This document shows, one piece after another, positions 35,125-42,687 of a stretch of 64,000 nucleotides of DNA. This stretch comes from Yinghuangia aomiensis (GTDB lineage Bacteria; Actinomycetota; Actinomycetes; Streptomycetales; Streptomycetaceae). The first letter of the stretch is position 1; each line of letters opens with the position of its first letter. The translations under genes and the position numbers were made by a program. The DNA lies in the NCBI RefSeq assembly GCF_039542225.1, contig NZ_BAABHS010000026.1:1-64000 (forward strand), written 5' to 3'. The notes under the pieces were generated by a model. That model was not told the DNA's origin, made no database searches, and saw nothing but the letters and a program-made list of their open reading frames with translations.

Positions 35125-36689
35125 GCGCGGTAGTGAGTGCGGTACCGCAACTCGCCGCGGCCGTGCAGGCGCCGCACATCGAGTACGGCGAACTCTCGCC
35201 GATGCTCATCGTGTTCGGCGCCGCGGTGGCCGGGGTGCTGGTCGAGGCGTTCGTGCCGCGCAAGGCGCGCTACGCGACGCAGCTGGTGGTCGCGCTCGGC
35301 GGCATGGCGGCGGCGTTCGCCGCCGTGCTGGCGCTGCACGGCAGCCGGGAGGTCGCCGCGGTGGGCGCGGTGGCCGTGGACGGGCCGGCGCTGTTCCTGC
35401 AGGGCACGCTGCTGCTGCTGGGCATCGTGTCGGTCTTGATGATCGCCGAACGGCGCCTGGAGCCCGGCGGGGACGCCTTCGCGGCGCAGGCCGCGGCCGC
35501 GCCCGGCAGCGCGCAGGAGCGCGAGGCGACGGCGGCGGGGCTGCACCAGACCGAGGTGTTCCCGCTGACGATGTTCGCGCTCGGCGGCATGTTGCTGTTC
35601 CCGGCCGCGAACGACCTGCTGACCATGTTCGTGGCGCTCGAGGTCCTGTCGCTGCCGCTGTACCTGCTGTGCGGGCTCGCCCGGCGCCGGCGGCTGCTGT
35701 CCCAGGAAGCCGCGCTGAAGTACTTCCTGCTCGGCGCGTTCTCCTCGGCGTTCTTCCTGTTCGGCGTGGCGCTGCTGTACGGCTACTCGGGCAGCGTCCG
35801 GCTGGACCGGATCGCGGTGGCGACCGGCGGGGCGATGGACAACGACGCGCTGCTGCTGATCGGTCTCGCGATGGTCGCGGTCGGCCTGCTGTTCAAGGTC
35901 GGCGCGGTGCCGTTCCACTCGTGGACGCCGGACGTGTACCAGGGCGCGCCGACGCCGATCACCGGTTTCATGGCGGCGGCCACCAAGGTGTCCGCGTTCG
36001 GTGCGCTGCTGCGGTTCTTCTACGTGGCGATGCCGGGCATGAAGTGGGACTGGCGGCCGGTGATGATGGGCGTCGCGATCGTCACGATGATCGCGGGCGC
36101 GGTCATCGCGATCACCCAGACGGACGTCAAGCGCATGCTGGCGTACTCGTCGATCGCGCACGCGGGCTTCATCCTGACCGGCATGGTCGCGGCCAGCGAG
36201 GCCGGCGCGTCGTCGACGCTGTTCTACCTGGTCGCCTACGGCTTCGTCACTCTGGGTGCCTTCGCGGTGGTCACGCTGGTGCGCGACGCGGGCGGCGAAG
36301 CGACCCACCTGTCCCGTTGGGCGGGCCTCGGAAGGCGCTCTCCGCTGGTCGCCGGGGTCTTCGCGATCTTCCTCCTGGCGTTCGCCGGAATCCCGCTGAC
36401 CAGCGGTTTCTCCGGGAAGTTCGCGGTGTTCCAGGCGGCGGCGGACGGCGGTGCCGGACCGCTTGTGATCGTGGGTGTGCTGTGTTCTGCCATCGCCGCG
36501 TTCTTCTATGTCCGAGTCATCGTGCTCATGTTCTTTTCGGAGCCGAAAGCGGACGGTCCGACGGTGGTCGTGCCCAGCGTCATGACCACCGCTGCCATCG
36601 CCTTGGGGGTAGCGGTTACCGTGGTGCTTGGCATCCTGCCGCAGCCCGTTTTGGACCTTGCGGACAAGGCCGCCTTGTTCGTCCATTAG
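35121..36689 (+). CDS. nuoN: NADH-quinone oxidoreductase subunit N
   Basis: A 522-residue antiporter-like subunit, last of the operon. FVALEVLSLPLYLLCGLARR carries the conserved Glu, KVGAVPFHSWTPDVYQGAPTPITGFMAAATKVSAF is the signature with the key Lys, and DVKRMLAYSSIAHAGFILTG follows. About 14 helices. GTG 35121 overlaps the nuoM stop (GTGA). The following prenyl synthase gene begins 45 nt later and is probably co-transcribed. Confidence 0.96.
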   Translation: MSAVVSAVPQLAAAVQAPHIEYGELSPMLIVFGAAVAGVLVEAFVPRKARYATQLVVALGGMAAAFAAVLALHGSREVAAVGAVAVDGPALFLQGTLLLLGIVSVLMIAERRLEPGGDAFAAQAAAAPGSAQEREATAAGLHQTEVFPLTMFALGGMLLFPAANDLLTMFVALEVLSLPLYLLCGLARRRRLLSQEAALKYFLLGAFSSAFFLFGVALLYGYSGSVRLDRIAVATGGAMDNDALLLIGLAMVAVGLLFKVGAVPFHSWTPDVYQGAPTPITGFMAAATKVSAFGALLRFFYVAMPGMKWDWRPVMMGVAIVTMIAGAVIAITQTDVKRMLAYSSIAHAGFILTGMVAASEAGASSTLFYLVAYGFVTLGAFAVVTLVRDAGGEATHLSRWAGLGRRSPLVAGVFAIFLLAFAGIPLTSGFSGKFAVFQAAADGGAGPLVIVGVLCSAIAAFFYVRVIVLMFFSEPKADGPTVVVPSVMTTAAIALGVAVTVVLGILPQPVLDLADKAALFVH

Positions 36690-36734
36690 TCACCAGGCGC
36701 AGACACACTGCGCGACCATGAGGAGTGCACCGGC

Positions 36735-37733
36735 ATGACGATCGTGGGGCCCTTCGGGCTGAGCGTCCATGACGGTGTATTGGACGCGGAGATCCGCGCC
36801 GGGATGGCGGCCGTGGAGCAGGAGCTGCTCGCCGCCACGAAGAGCGAGTTCCCGTACCTCACGCAGACCTCGCGGCATTTGGTGGAGGCGGGCGGAAAGC
36901 GTTTCCGCCCGCTCCTCACCCTCCTTGCCGCCCAGTTCGGCGACCCGCAGGCGCCCGGTGTGGTGCCGGCCGCGGTGGTGTGCGAGCTGACCCACCTGGC
37001 GACGCTCTACCACGACGACGTCATGGACGAGGCGGCGCTGCGGCGCGGCGCGCCGAGCGCGAACGCCCGCTGGGACAACTCGGTGGCGATCCTCACCGGC
37101 GACTTCCTGTTCGCCCGCGCGTCGGAGATCGTCGCCGACCTCGGCGACGAGGCGGTGCGGATCCAGGCCCGCGCGTTCGCCCGCCTGGTGACCGGCCAGA
37201 TCCGCGAGACGGTCGGCCCCAACCCGGGCGACGACCCGGTCGAGCACTACCTGGCGGTCATCGCCGACAAGACCGGCTCGCTGATCGCCACCGCGGGCCA
37301 GTTCGGCGCCATGTTCGCGGGCGCCGACGACCACGTCGTGGACATCCTGGCCCGCTACGGCGAACGCATCGGCGTGGCCTTCCAGCTCGCCGACGACATC
37401 CTCGACATCGCCAGCGACTCCACCGAGTCCGGCAAGACCCCCGGCACCGACCTCCGCGAGGGCGTCCCGACGCTGCCGGTCCTCCACCTGCGCGCCACCG
37501 CCGGACCCGCCGACGTCCGCCTCGTGGAGCTGCTCTCCGGCCCCCTCACGGACGACGCCGACCACGCCGAGGCCCTGGCCCTCCTACGCGCCCACCCGGC
37601 CCTGGAGCGCGCCCGCCAGGACACCCGCCGCTACGCCGAGGAGGCGTGCGAGGTCCTGGCCCCGCTTCCGGAGGGCGCGGCGAAGACCGCGCTCACCTCG
37701 CTGTGCGAGCTGGTGGTCGAACGCAGCTGCTGA
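36735..37733 (+). CDS. Long-chain polyprenyl diphosphate synthase (menaquinone side chain)
   Basis: A 332-residue trans-prenyltransferase that adds isopentenyl diphosphate units to an allylic primer, giving the menaquinone side chain. GGKRFRPLL is the substrate-binding loop, the first Asp-rich motif is LYHDDVMDEA (DDxxD), GDFLFARA follows, and the second is FQLADDILD. The product length (hepta- to nonaprenyl) cannot be read from sequence. GGAG lies before ATG 36735. Placement directly behind nuoN links quinone supply and use. Confidence 0.9.
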   Translation: MTIVGPFGLSVHDGVLDAEIRAGMAAVEQELLAATKSEFPYLTQTSRHLVEAGGKRFRPLLTLLAAQFGDPQAPGVVPAAVVCELTHLATLYHDDVMDEAALRRGAPSANARWDNSVAILTGDFLFARASEIVADLGDEAVRIQARAFARLVTGQIRETVGPNPGDDPVEHYLAVIADKTGSLIATAGQFGAMFAGADDHVVDILARYGERIGVAFQLADDILDIASDSTESGKTPGTDLREGVPTLPVLHLRATAGPADVRLVELLSGPLTDDADHAEALALLRAHPALERARQDTRRYAEEACEVLAPLPEGAAKTALTSLCELVVERSC

Positions 37734-37909
37734 GCTGCTGCTCGGCTCCGCCCGCACGTGGCGTGCACCCGCCCGGCCGGCTCCGCGGGCGCCGCTCCTG
37801 CGTCCGTCTCCGCCCGCACCTGCGAAACGGTCCGTCGACCTGCGTGGTTCGCCGGCCTGTGCGACCAAGAGCCGTCCACCAGGGGGACAGGCGGCTGATC
37901 GGGGGGATC

Positions 37910-38308
37910 GTGAGTCGCGCGCAGATCGCGCACCCGAAGCTCCTGACCAGCCTGTGCATCGGGCTCGGGCTGTTGCTCGTGGTCGAGATGTTCGTCTGGC
38001 TGCTCTGCCTGATGGTGGCCTACAGCCCGGCGTACGGCGTTCCGTCGGAAGGCCAGGACATCTGGGGGCGGTTTGCCGCGCTGATGGGCGTGCTCGACTT
38101 CTGCGCGGTGTTCGGGCTGGTCGTCCGCTCGGTGGCCGTGCGCTCGCGCGCCTTCACGGCGATGGCGGTCGCCCATGCCGTGCTGTTGGCCTACGTCCTC
38201 GTCCTAGGCGTGCTCGGAAGGCAAGTCGTCGTGGCGGCGATCCGGCTCGGCCTCATCGTGGGGTACTGCGCGGCGATTCGCCGCGCCGCCCCCGTCCTGG
38301 AGCGCTGA
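37910..38308 (+). CDS. Small multi-pass membrane protein
   Basis: A 132-residue protein with about four hydrophobic segments (LLTSLCIGLGLLLVVEMFVWLLCLMV, ALMGVLDFCAVFGLVV, AVAHAVLLAYVLVLGVLG, VVVAAIRLGLIVGYCAAI). I do not recognise a family. GTG 37910 is preceded by a GGGGGG run. The frame is open much further upstream, but that part shadows the prenyl synthase. Its last 56 bp overlap the 3' end of the convergent MarR gene. Confidence 0.6.
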   Translation: MSRAQIAHPKLLTSLCIGLGLLLVVEMFVWLLCLMVAYSPAYGVPSEGQDIWGRFAALMGVLDFCAVFGLVVRSVAVRSRAFTAMAVAHAVLLAYVLVLGVLGRQVVVAAIRLGLIVGYCAAIRRAAPVLER

Positions 38309-38864
38309 CCGGCCCGGGTGCCTCCTCGGTCAGCGCTCCCAGCGCCGACTCCAGGAACAGCCGGATGGCGCCCAGCTGGTTCTCGTCGAAGTCCCGCAGC
38401 GGCGCCGTCGTTCGCGCGATCAGCGGGCCGAACCACTGCCGGCCCAGCGTCTTGGCCCGGTCCTCGACCGTGAGCAGGACGCGTCGGCGGTCCTGCGGGT
38501 CGCGGGTGCGGGCGATCAGGCCGAGGCTTTCGAGGCGGTCGAGAACGGCCGTCGTCCCGGCGGAGTTGAGGCCGAGGCCGGTGGCGACGAGCCCGGCTGT
38601 CGCGGGAGTTCCGGCGCGTTCCGCGTCCAGCAGGCAGACGAGGGCCCGCACGTCGGTCGGGTGCATCCCGTGCGCCGCGGCGAATTCGTTCTGACGCAGG
38701 CCGTATTCCACGGTCACCGCGCGAAGCAGGTGGAAGAGCGCCGAATCGTCGGCGCGGCCGGACGGCGGCAAGGCCGCGTCCCGCGGGGTGCCCGCTCCTC
38801 CGTCGGGCGACGCTTCCCGTCCCCCCGCAGCGTTCTCGCGACTCTCCCGCGCATCCGTCGCCAT
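38253..38864 (-). CDS. MarR-family transcriptional regulator
   Basis: A 203-residue regulator with a 40-residue disordered N-terminus. The winged helix-turn-helix runs from about residue 75 (HPTDVRALVCLLDAE, ATAGLVATGLGLNSAGTTAVLDRLESLGLI, wing ARTRDPQDRRRVLLTVE). GGAGGG lies before the ATG. It is divergent from an alpha/beta hydrolase gene, with a perfect inverted repeat between them, so it probably represses itself and the hydrolase. The ligand is unknown. Its 3' end overlaps the convergent membrane-protein gene by 56 bp. Confidence 0.88.
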   Translation of the reverse strand: MATDARESRENAAGGREASPDGGAGTPRDAALPPSGRADDSALFHLLRAVTVEYGLRQNEFAAAHGMHPTDVRALVCLLDAERAGTPATAGLVATGLGLNSAGTTAVLDRLESLGLIARTRDPQDRRRVLLTVEDRAKTLGRQWFGPLIARTTAPLRDFDENQLGAIRLFLESALGALTEEAPGPVSAPGRGRRGESPRSTPR

Positions 38865-38907
38865 CCCGTCCGCCCTCCGCGCTTGTCCCCGCGACCCGCA
38901 CTCCGCA

Positions 38908-38932
38908 TATTATCTCGTTCATCGAGATAATA
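38908..38932. promoter_or_regulatory. MarR operator palindrome with -10 boxes in both arms
   Basis: Arms TATTATCTCG (38908-38917) and CGAGATAATA (38923-38932) are exact complements around TTCAT. The right arm includes GATAAT (38926-38931), a plus-strand -10; the left arm overlaps minus-strand TAATAT (38912-38907). Binding would block both divergent promoters. Confidence 0.75.
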
Positions 38933-39005
38933 GCCCGGCGAGACATTGCCGATGCGGTCTCGTCGACGTCACCGTGCCTCGGCCCAGTCGAGAGGGAAGT
39001 CCGCC

Positions 39006-39893
39006 ATGCCCCCAAGCAACTCGGCCACCGACACCGCCTTCCATCGCGCTTATGCCGCCGTCCTCGCCGCCCGCTGGCCCGCCGAGGCCGAGTCCGCGGT
39101 CGTGGACACGCCCTACGGGACCACGCACGTGATCAGCCACGGCCCGCCCGACGCCCCGCCGCTCGTCCTGCTCCCCGGCGGCGGCGCCACCGCGGCGGTC
39201 TGGTTCGCCACCGCGGCCGCGCTCGGGGCCGCGCACCGCGTGCACGCCGTCGACACCGTCGGTGAGCCCGGACGCAGCATCGCCGCCTCCGACCGGCCCA
39301 TCGCCCGCATCGCCGACCAACTGGCCTGGCTCGACCAGGTACTCGACGCGCTGACCGGGACTACACAGCCCGTCGCACTGGCCGGGCACTCGTACGGCGC
39401 CTGGAGCGCCCTGCACTATGCCCTCCACGCCCCCGAACGCCTCCGCGCCCTCGCGCTCGTCGACCCGACGAACTGCTTCACCGGGTTCGCCCCCCGCTTC
39501 CTCCTGCGCGCGGTGCCGGTGCTCCTCCGCCCGAGCCCGGCCCGCAACCGGGCCTGGCTCCACTGGGAGACCCGCGGCGCGGAACTCGATCCCGCGTGGG
39601 TGGGCCTGTATGCCGAAGGCGCGACCTTCCCGTCGGCAAAGCCGCTCACCGGCCCGCGGCCCCGCGCCGAGGCACTGCGGGCGATCCGCGTCCCCACACT
39701 GGTCGCTCTCGCCGCCGAGAGCCGCGCCCACGACTCCCGCAAGGTCGCGCGGGCCGCGGAAGGCCTGATTCCGGGCCTGCGGACGACCCTTGTCCCCGAC
39801 ACCACGCACTACACCCTCGGCGTCGACCCGCCCGCGCGACTGCTTGCCGACCTGGCCGACTTCTTGGCCCCCCGCCCGACGACGCCCGGCTGA
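39006..39893 (+). CDS. Alpha/beta-hydrolase, MarR-controlled
   Basis: A 295-residue hydrolase with no signal peptide. The oxyanion loop is LVLLPGGGATAAVWF (residues about 55-69), the nucleophile elbow AGHSYGAWSALHYALHAPER near residue 125, the acid probably in VALAAESRAHD, and the catalytic His in VPDTTHYTLG. The substrate is unknown; genes beside a MarR regulator often detoxify or modify the ligand it senses. GAGAGGGAAG precedes ATG 39006. Confidence 0.85.
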   Translation: MPPSNSATDTAFHRAYAAVLAARWPAEAESAVVDTPYGTTHVISHGPPDAPPLVLLPGGGATAAVWFATAAALGAAHRVHAVDTVGEPGRSIAASDRPIARIADQLAWLDQVLDALTGTTQPVALAGHSYGAWSALHYALHAPERLRALALVDPTNCFTGFAPRFLLRAVPVLLRPSPARNRAWLHWETRGAELDPAWVGLYAEGATFPSAKPLTGPRPRAEALRAIRVPTLVALAAESRAHDSRKVARAAEGLIPGLRTTLVPDTTHYTLGVDPPARLLADLADFLAPRPTTPG

Positions 39894-39899
39894 CCCCGG

Positions 39900-39905
39900 C
39901 AGACT
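39900..39905 (+). promoter_or_regulatory. -10-like hexamer before the DUF1877 gene
   Basis: CAGACT begins 13 nt before ATG 39913, one base off the spacing seen at the other leaderless starts. No ribosome site is present. Confidence 0.3.
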
Positions 39906-39912
39906 CCGGCCC

Positions 39913-40449
39913 ATGGCCATCACCCAGCAACTCGCCCGGATCACCCCGGCCTACCTGGAAGAGTGCCGCGCCACGGCCGCGCGAACGCCGGACGGATCGC
40001 CGGGCTGGTCCCCGCCCTCCGCGGACACACTCGACACCGGCTGGGCCATCCGGGGCCTCGTCAAAGCCTGGCCGCTCCTCGGCGGCGACCCGCAGCACGG
40101 GGACGCGCTCCGCCGCAGCATCGACGGCGACCCGGACGGCACCGGCCCCGACGTCGAGTTCCTCGACCACTACGACGTCTACGACGGCTTCGGTCGGCCT
40201 CCCGCACTGCTGACCCCCGCCGCCGTCGCCGAGACGGCCGCGGCTCTGGACGCCCTCGACGCGTTCGCGCTCGCCGGCGTCCTCGACCGGCTCGCCGGGC
40301 AGGACCCGCGCGAAGCCGCCGTCCTGTGCGGCTTCGGGGAGTTCTCCGGAGACCTGGTCCGCTTTCTCCAAGCCCACTTCGACGCCTTGCGCGACTTCTA
40401 CCGGGCCGCCGCGCACCGCCGCCTCGCGGTCGTCGTCTGGATCGACTGA
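39913..40449 (+). CDS. DUF1877 (YfbM-like) family protein
   Basis: A 178-residue soluble protein. Features I associate with the YfbM/DUF1877 family are the N-terminal RITPAYLEECR, the LDTGWAIRGLVKAWPLLGG helix, DVEFLDHYDVYDGFGRPPALLTPAAVAETAAALDAL, and the C-terminal LQAHFDALRDFYRAAAHRRLAVVVWI. Function unknown. It starts 19 nt after the hydrolase stop with no ribosome site, so it may be leaderless or read from the hydrolase transcript. A 24-bp palindrome follows at 40513-40536. Confidence 0.75.
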   Translation: MAITQQLARITPAYLEECRATAARTPDGSPGWSPPSADTLDTGWAIRGLVKAWPLLGGDPQHGDALRRSIDGDPDGTGPDVEFLDHYDVYDGFGRPPALLTPAAVAETAAALDALDAFALAGVLDRLAGQDPREAAVLCGFGEFSGDLVRFLQAHFDALRDFYRAAAHRRLAVVVWID

Positions 40450-40512
40450 TCGGCCGACCGGCATCCGGCCGCCTCGGGCGGCAACGGACCCGCAAGGAAA
40501 ATCCGCGCGGAT

Positions 40513-40536
40513 CAGGCGGGGCCGCGGCCCCGCCTG
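40513..40536. terminator. Perfect 24-bp palindrome / hairpin before the NTF2-like gene
   Basis: CAGGCGGGGCCG and its complement meet with no spacer. It ends 1 nt before the -10-like TAGGAC of the next gene, so it may be a terminator, an operator, or both. Confidence 0.5.
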
Positions 40537-40537
40537 G

Positions 40538-40543
40538 TAGGAC
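40538..40543 (+). promoter_or_regulatory. -10-like hexamer, leaderless arrangement
   Basis: TAGGAC (T follows) begins exactly 12 nt before ATG 40550. Confidence 0.4.
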
Positions 40544-40549
40544 TGGGAC

Positions 40550-40927
40550 ATGCAGGAGACCTGGGCGCAGTCGGCAATCGACAGCTTCATCGCCGCGTTC
40601 AACGCGGCGAGCGACGACCACGTCCCCGAGCTGCTGACCCGGGCGCTGACCGCCGACGTGGTGTTCTGGGGCCCGTTCGGCCGCAGCGACGGCATCGACG
40701 CCGTCGAGCGGTTCGTCTGCGACATGCGGCGCCACCCCGACGGCCCCGGCACGATGACCCGTTCCTCGGACGTCGACATGCCCGGCGAATGGGCGCGCTA
40801 CCGCTGGCTCTACCGCATGCCCGACGGCACCCGGCGGCTCACCGGAACCGACGTGGTGCACCTGCGCCGGCAGCGCATCGATCAGATGATCGTGTTCGGC
40901 GCCGACCCCGGTTCGTCGGAGAGCTGA
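40550..40927 (+). CDS. NTF2-like / SnoaL-like protein
   Basis: A 125-residue cone-shaped-barrel protein of the nuclear transport factor 2 superfamily (N-terminal helices SAIDSFIAAFNAASDDHVPELLTRAL, then DVVFWGPFGRSDGIDAVERFV and a sheet with RYRWLYRMPDGTRRLTGTDVVHL). The family includes isomerases, cyclases and proteins with no known activity; none can be assigned. The last 46 bp overlap the end of the convergent gene. Confidence 0.7.
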   Translation: MQETWAQSAIDSFIAAFNAASDDHVPELLTRALTADVVFWGPFGRSDGIDAVERFVCDMRRHPDGPGTMTRSSDVDMPGEWARYRWLYRMPDGTRRLTGTDVVHLRRQRIDQMIVFGADPGSSES

Positions 40928-41505
40928 ACCAGCTCCTCGCCGGTGCGGTACGGCAGGTCCACCTTGACGCCCAACGCCTGGAACCCGTAGTCGAGTTGGT
41001 CGCACCACTCGGGCGGCACCCGCTCCCACGGCGCCTGCGCCGTCCGTCGGCTGTGCCGGTCGCCCGAGACGGTGCCGTCGACGACGAGTGCCCGCTCGTC
41101 GTCGTACGGATTCGGGAAGACCCGGAACATCCACGCGTCGCCCGCCACATGCAGCGCGAACACCGGCTGCCGCCGCCGTACTTGCAGCGTTGCCCGCACC
41201 GCTGTCCGCCCGCGCGCCAACACCCGCCACGGCGGCTCCGGCCGGTACAGGTGGTGCAGATCGGAGAACACCTCGCGGCACAAATGGTCGTAGTCGGCGA
41301 CCGTGCGCGCCAGACCGGCGAAGTCGTCCGCGACGTCCGAGAGTTTGTCGGCCGAATCGATCGCGTGTTCCCCGCGGGCGAGGTCCTCGCGTACCTGTTC
41401 GGCCAGGAACGTGCCCAGTACGCCCACCCGGCGTCCGGCGCCGATGTGCGCACAGGCGCTGAGGCAACCTTGGTACAAAGCGCGGTAGTCCTCGTGCAAG
41501 TCCAT
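40882..41505 (-). CDS. Hypothetical protein downstream of the permease gene
   Basis: A 207-residue soluble protein. The first 90 residues are helical (MDLHEDYRALYQGCLSACAH, then DLARGEHAIDSADKLSDVADDF), followed by a beta-rich part with ALHVAGDAWMFRVFPNPYDDERALVVDG. No family is recognised and there is no signal peptide. It begins 5 nt after the stop of the RarD-like gene on the same strand, so the two are probably one operon. The 3' end overlaps the convergent NTF2-like gene. Confidence 0.6.
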   Translation of the reverse strand: MDLHEDYRALYQGCLSACAHIGAGRRVGVLGTFLAEQVREDLARGEHAIDSADKLSDVADDFAGLARTVADYDHLCREVFSDLHHLYRPEPPWRVLARGRTAVRATLQVRRRQPVFALHVAGDAWMFRVFPNPYDDERALVVDGTVSGDRHSRRTAQAPWERVPPEWCDQLDYGFQALGVKVDLPYRTGEELVQLSDEPGSAPNTII

Positions 41506-41510
41506 GCCGG

Positions 41511-42452
41511 CTATTCAACCGGCTGCCGTCGCGCGCGGACACGAGCCGGTGCCGTCGTGCGGGTTGCGCGGCGGCCGCGCAGCGCGTCCGCGGAGAAGAC
41601 CGCCAACGCGCAGCACACCAGCGCGAAGCCGACCCACGAGGCGGCCGACATCGGCTCCCCGCGGACGCCCACGCCGATGGACAGCTGGATCACCGGGTTC
41701 AGGTAGCCCAGCAGACCGAACATCGAGAGGGGAATTCGCCCCAGCGCGGCCACCCGCAGCAGGCTCGGCACCGCGGTGATCAGCCCCGCGGCCGGCAGCA
41801 GCACCAGCAGAGCGACCGGGCTCACGCCGCCGAACGCACGGGTGCCCCCGCACAGGATGACCGCCACGCCCACCGGGCAGAGCACCGCCAACTCGATCGC
41901 CGTTCCGGCCACCGCCGGTACCGGACGCCGTTTGCGGACCAGGCCGTAGGCGGCGACGGTTCCGGCGATGGCGAAGGCCAGCCACGGCACGTGGCCGTAT
42001 CCGACGGTCACCACCGCCAACGCCGGGACGGCCAGCGCGCATGCGCACCACTGCGGCCCGCTCAGCCGTTCCCGCAAGAGCCCGACGCCGAGGAGCGCAC
42101 CGGCGATCGGGCCGATCAGCAAGGCCAACGATGCTTCGACGACACGGCCCGAGACCACCGCGTACACGTAGACGGCCCAGGAGGAGCCGAGCAGGACGCC
42201 CCCGACCGCCAGCGATCGCATATCCGCGGGAGACCGCAGCAGCCGGACGGTGTCCGCGCGGCTGCCCCGAAGCGCAGCGGCGAACAGCCCGGCGACGACG
42301 AACGACCACACCACCCGGTGCGCGACGATCGCATCGGTGTCCATGGCGTCCAGCAGCGGCCAGAACAACGGCTGGGTGCCCCAGATGAGTTGCCCGGTGA
42401 CGGCATAGGTCGTCCCGGCCTTCCGATTCTCGTATCGGCCCTCGTGCGCCAT
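41511..42452 (-). CDS. EamA/RarD-family drug/metabolite transporter
   Basis: A 313-residue permease with about ten helices in two EamA repeats. TYAVTGQLIWGTQPLFWPLLDAMD starts helix 1, IVAHRVVWSFV is the RarD-type motif, and LTAV-like LLRVAALGRIPLSMFGLLGYLNPVIQLSIGV is the conserved second-half signature. The substrate is not known for the family. Start is ATG 42452; a GGGAGGGGG run lies upstream. It is divergent from the histidine kinase gene. Confidence 0.88.
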   Translation of the reverse strand: MAHEGRYENRKAGTTYAVTGQLIWGTQPLFWPLLDAMDTDAIVAHRVVWSFVVAGLFAAALRGSRADTVRLLRSPADMRSLAVGGVLLGSSWAVYVYAVVSGRVVEASLALLIGPIAGALLGVGLLRERLSGPQWCACALAVPALAVVTVGYGHVPWLAFAIAGTVAAYGLVRKRRPVPAVAGTAIELAVLCPVGVAVILCGGTRAFGGVSPVALLVLLPAAGLITAVPSLLRVAALGRIPLSMFGLLGYLNPVIQLSIGVGVRGEPMSAASWVGFALVCCALAVFSADALRGRRATRTTAPARVRARRQPVE

Positions 42453-42675
42453 GCCCGCTCGCGCCCCCTCCCGCGCCGAGACGGCCGCTCCGGTCACCGT
42501 GGCGAGGCTAGGCCGCCGCCGGACCCGGAACACGCGTTCCCACAAGAGCCGCGTGAACTGGCCACCTCCTGCGGCCACGCTTCCGGCGCACGCGAGCCAT
42601 ACAGCCGCCCTATGGGGGCACACCCCACCCCCGCCCCTCCCGCAAACCGGCTGGGCACGGCGTACACCCTCCGGG

Positions 42676-42681
42676 CACGAT
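42676..42681 (+). promoter_or_regulatory. -10-like hexamer, leaderless arrangement (kinase gene)
   Basis: CACGAT (A2 and T6 kept) begins exactly 12 nt before ATG 42688; no ribosome site is visible. Confidence 0.3.
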
Positions 42682-42687
42682 CCCCTC

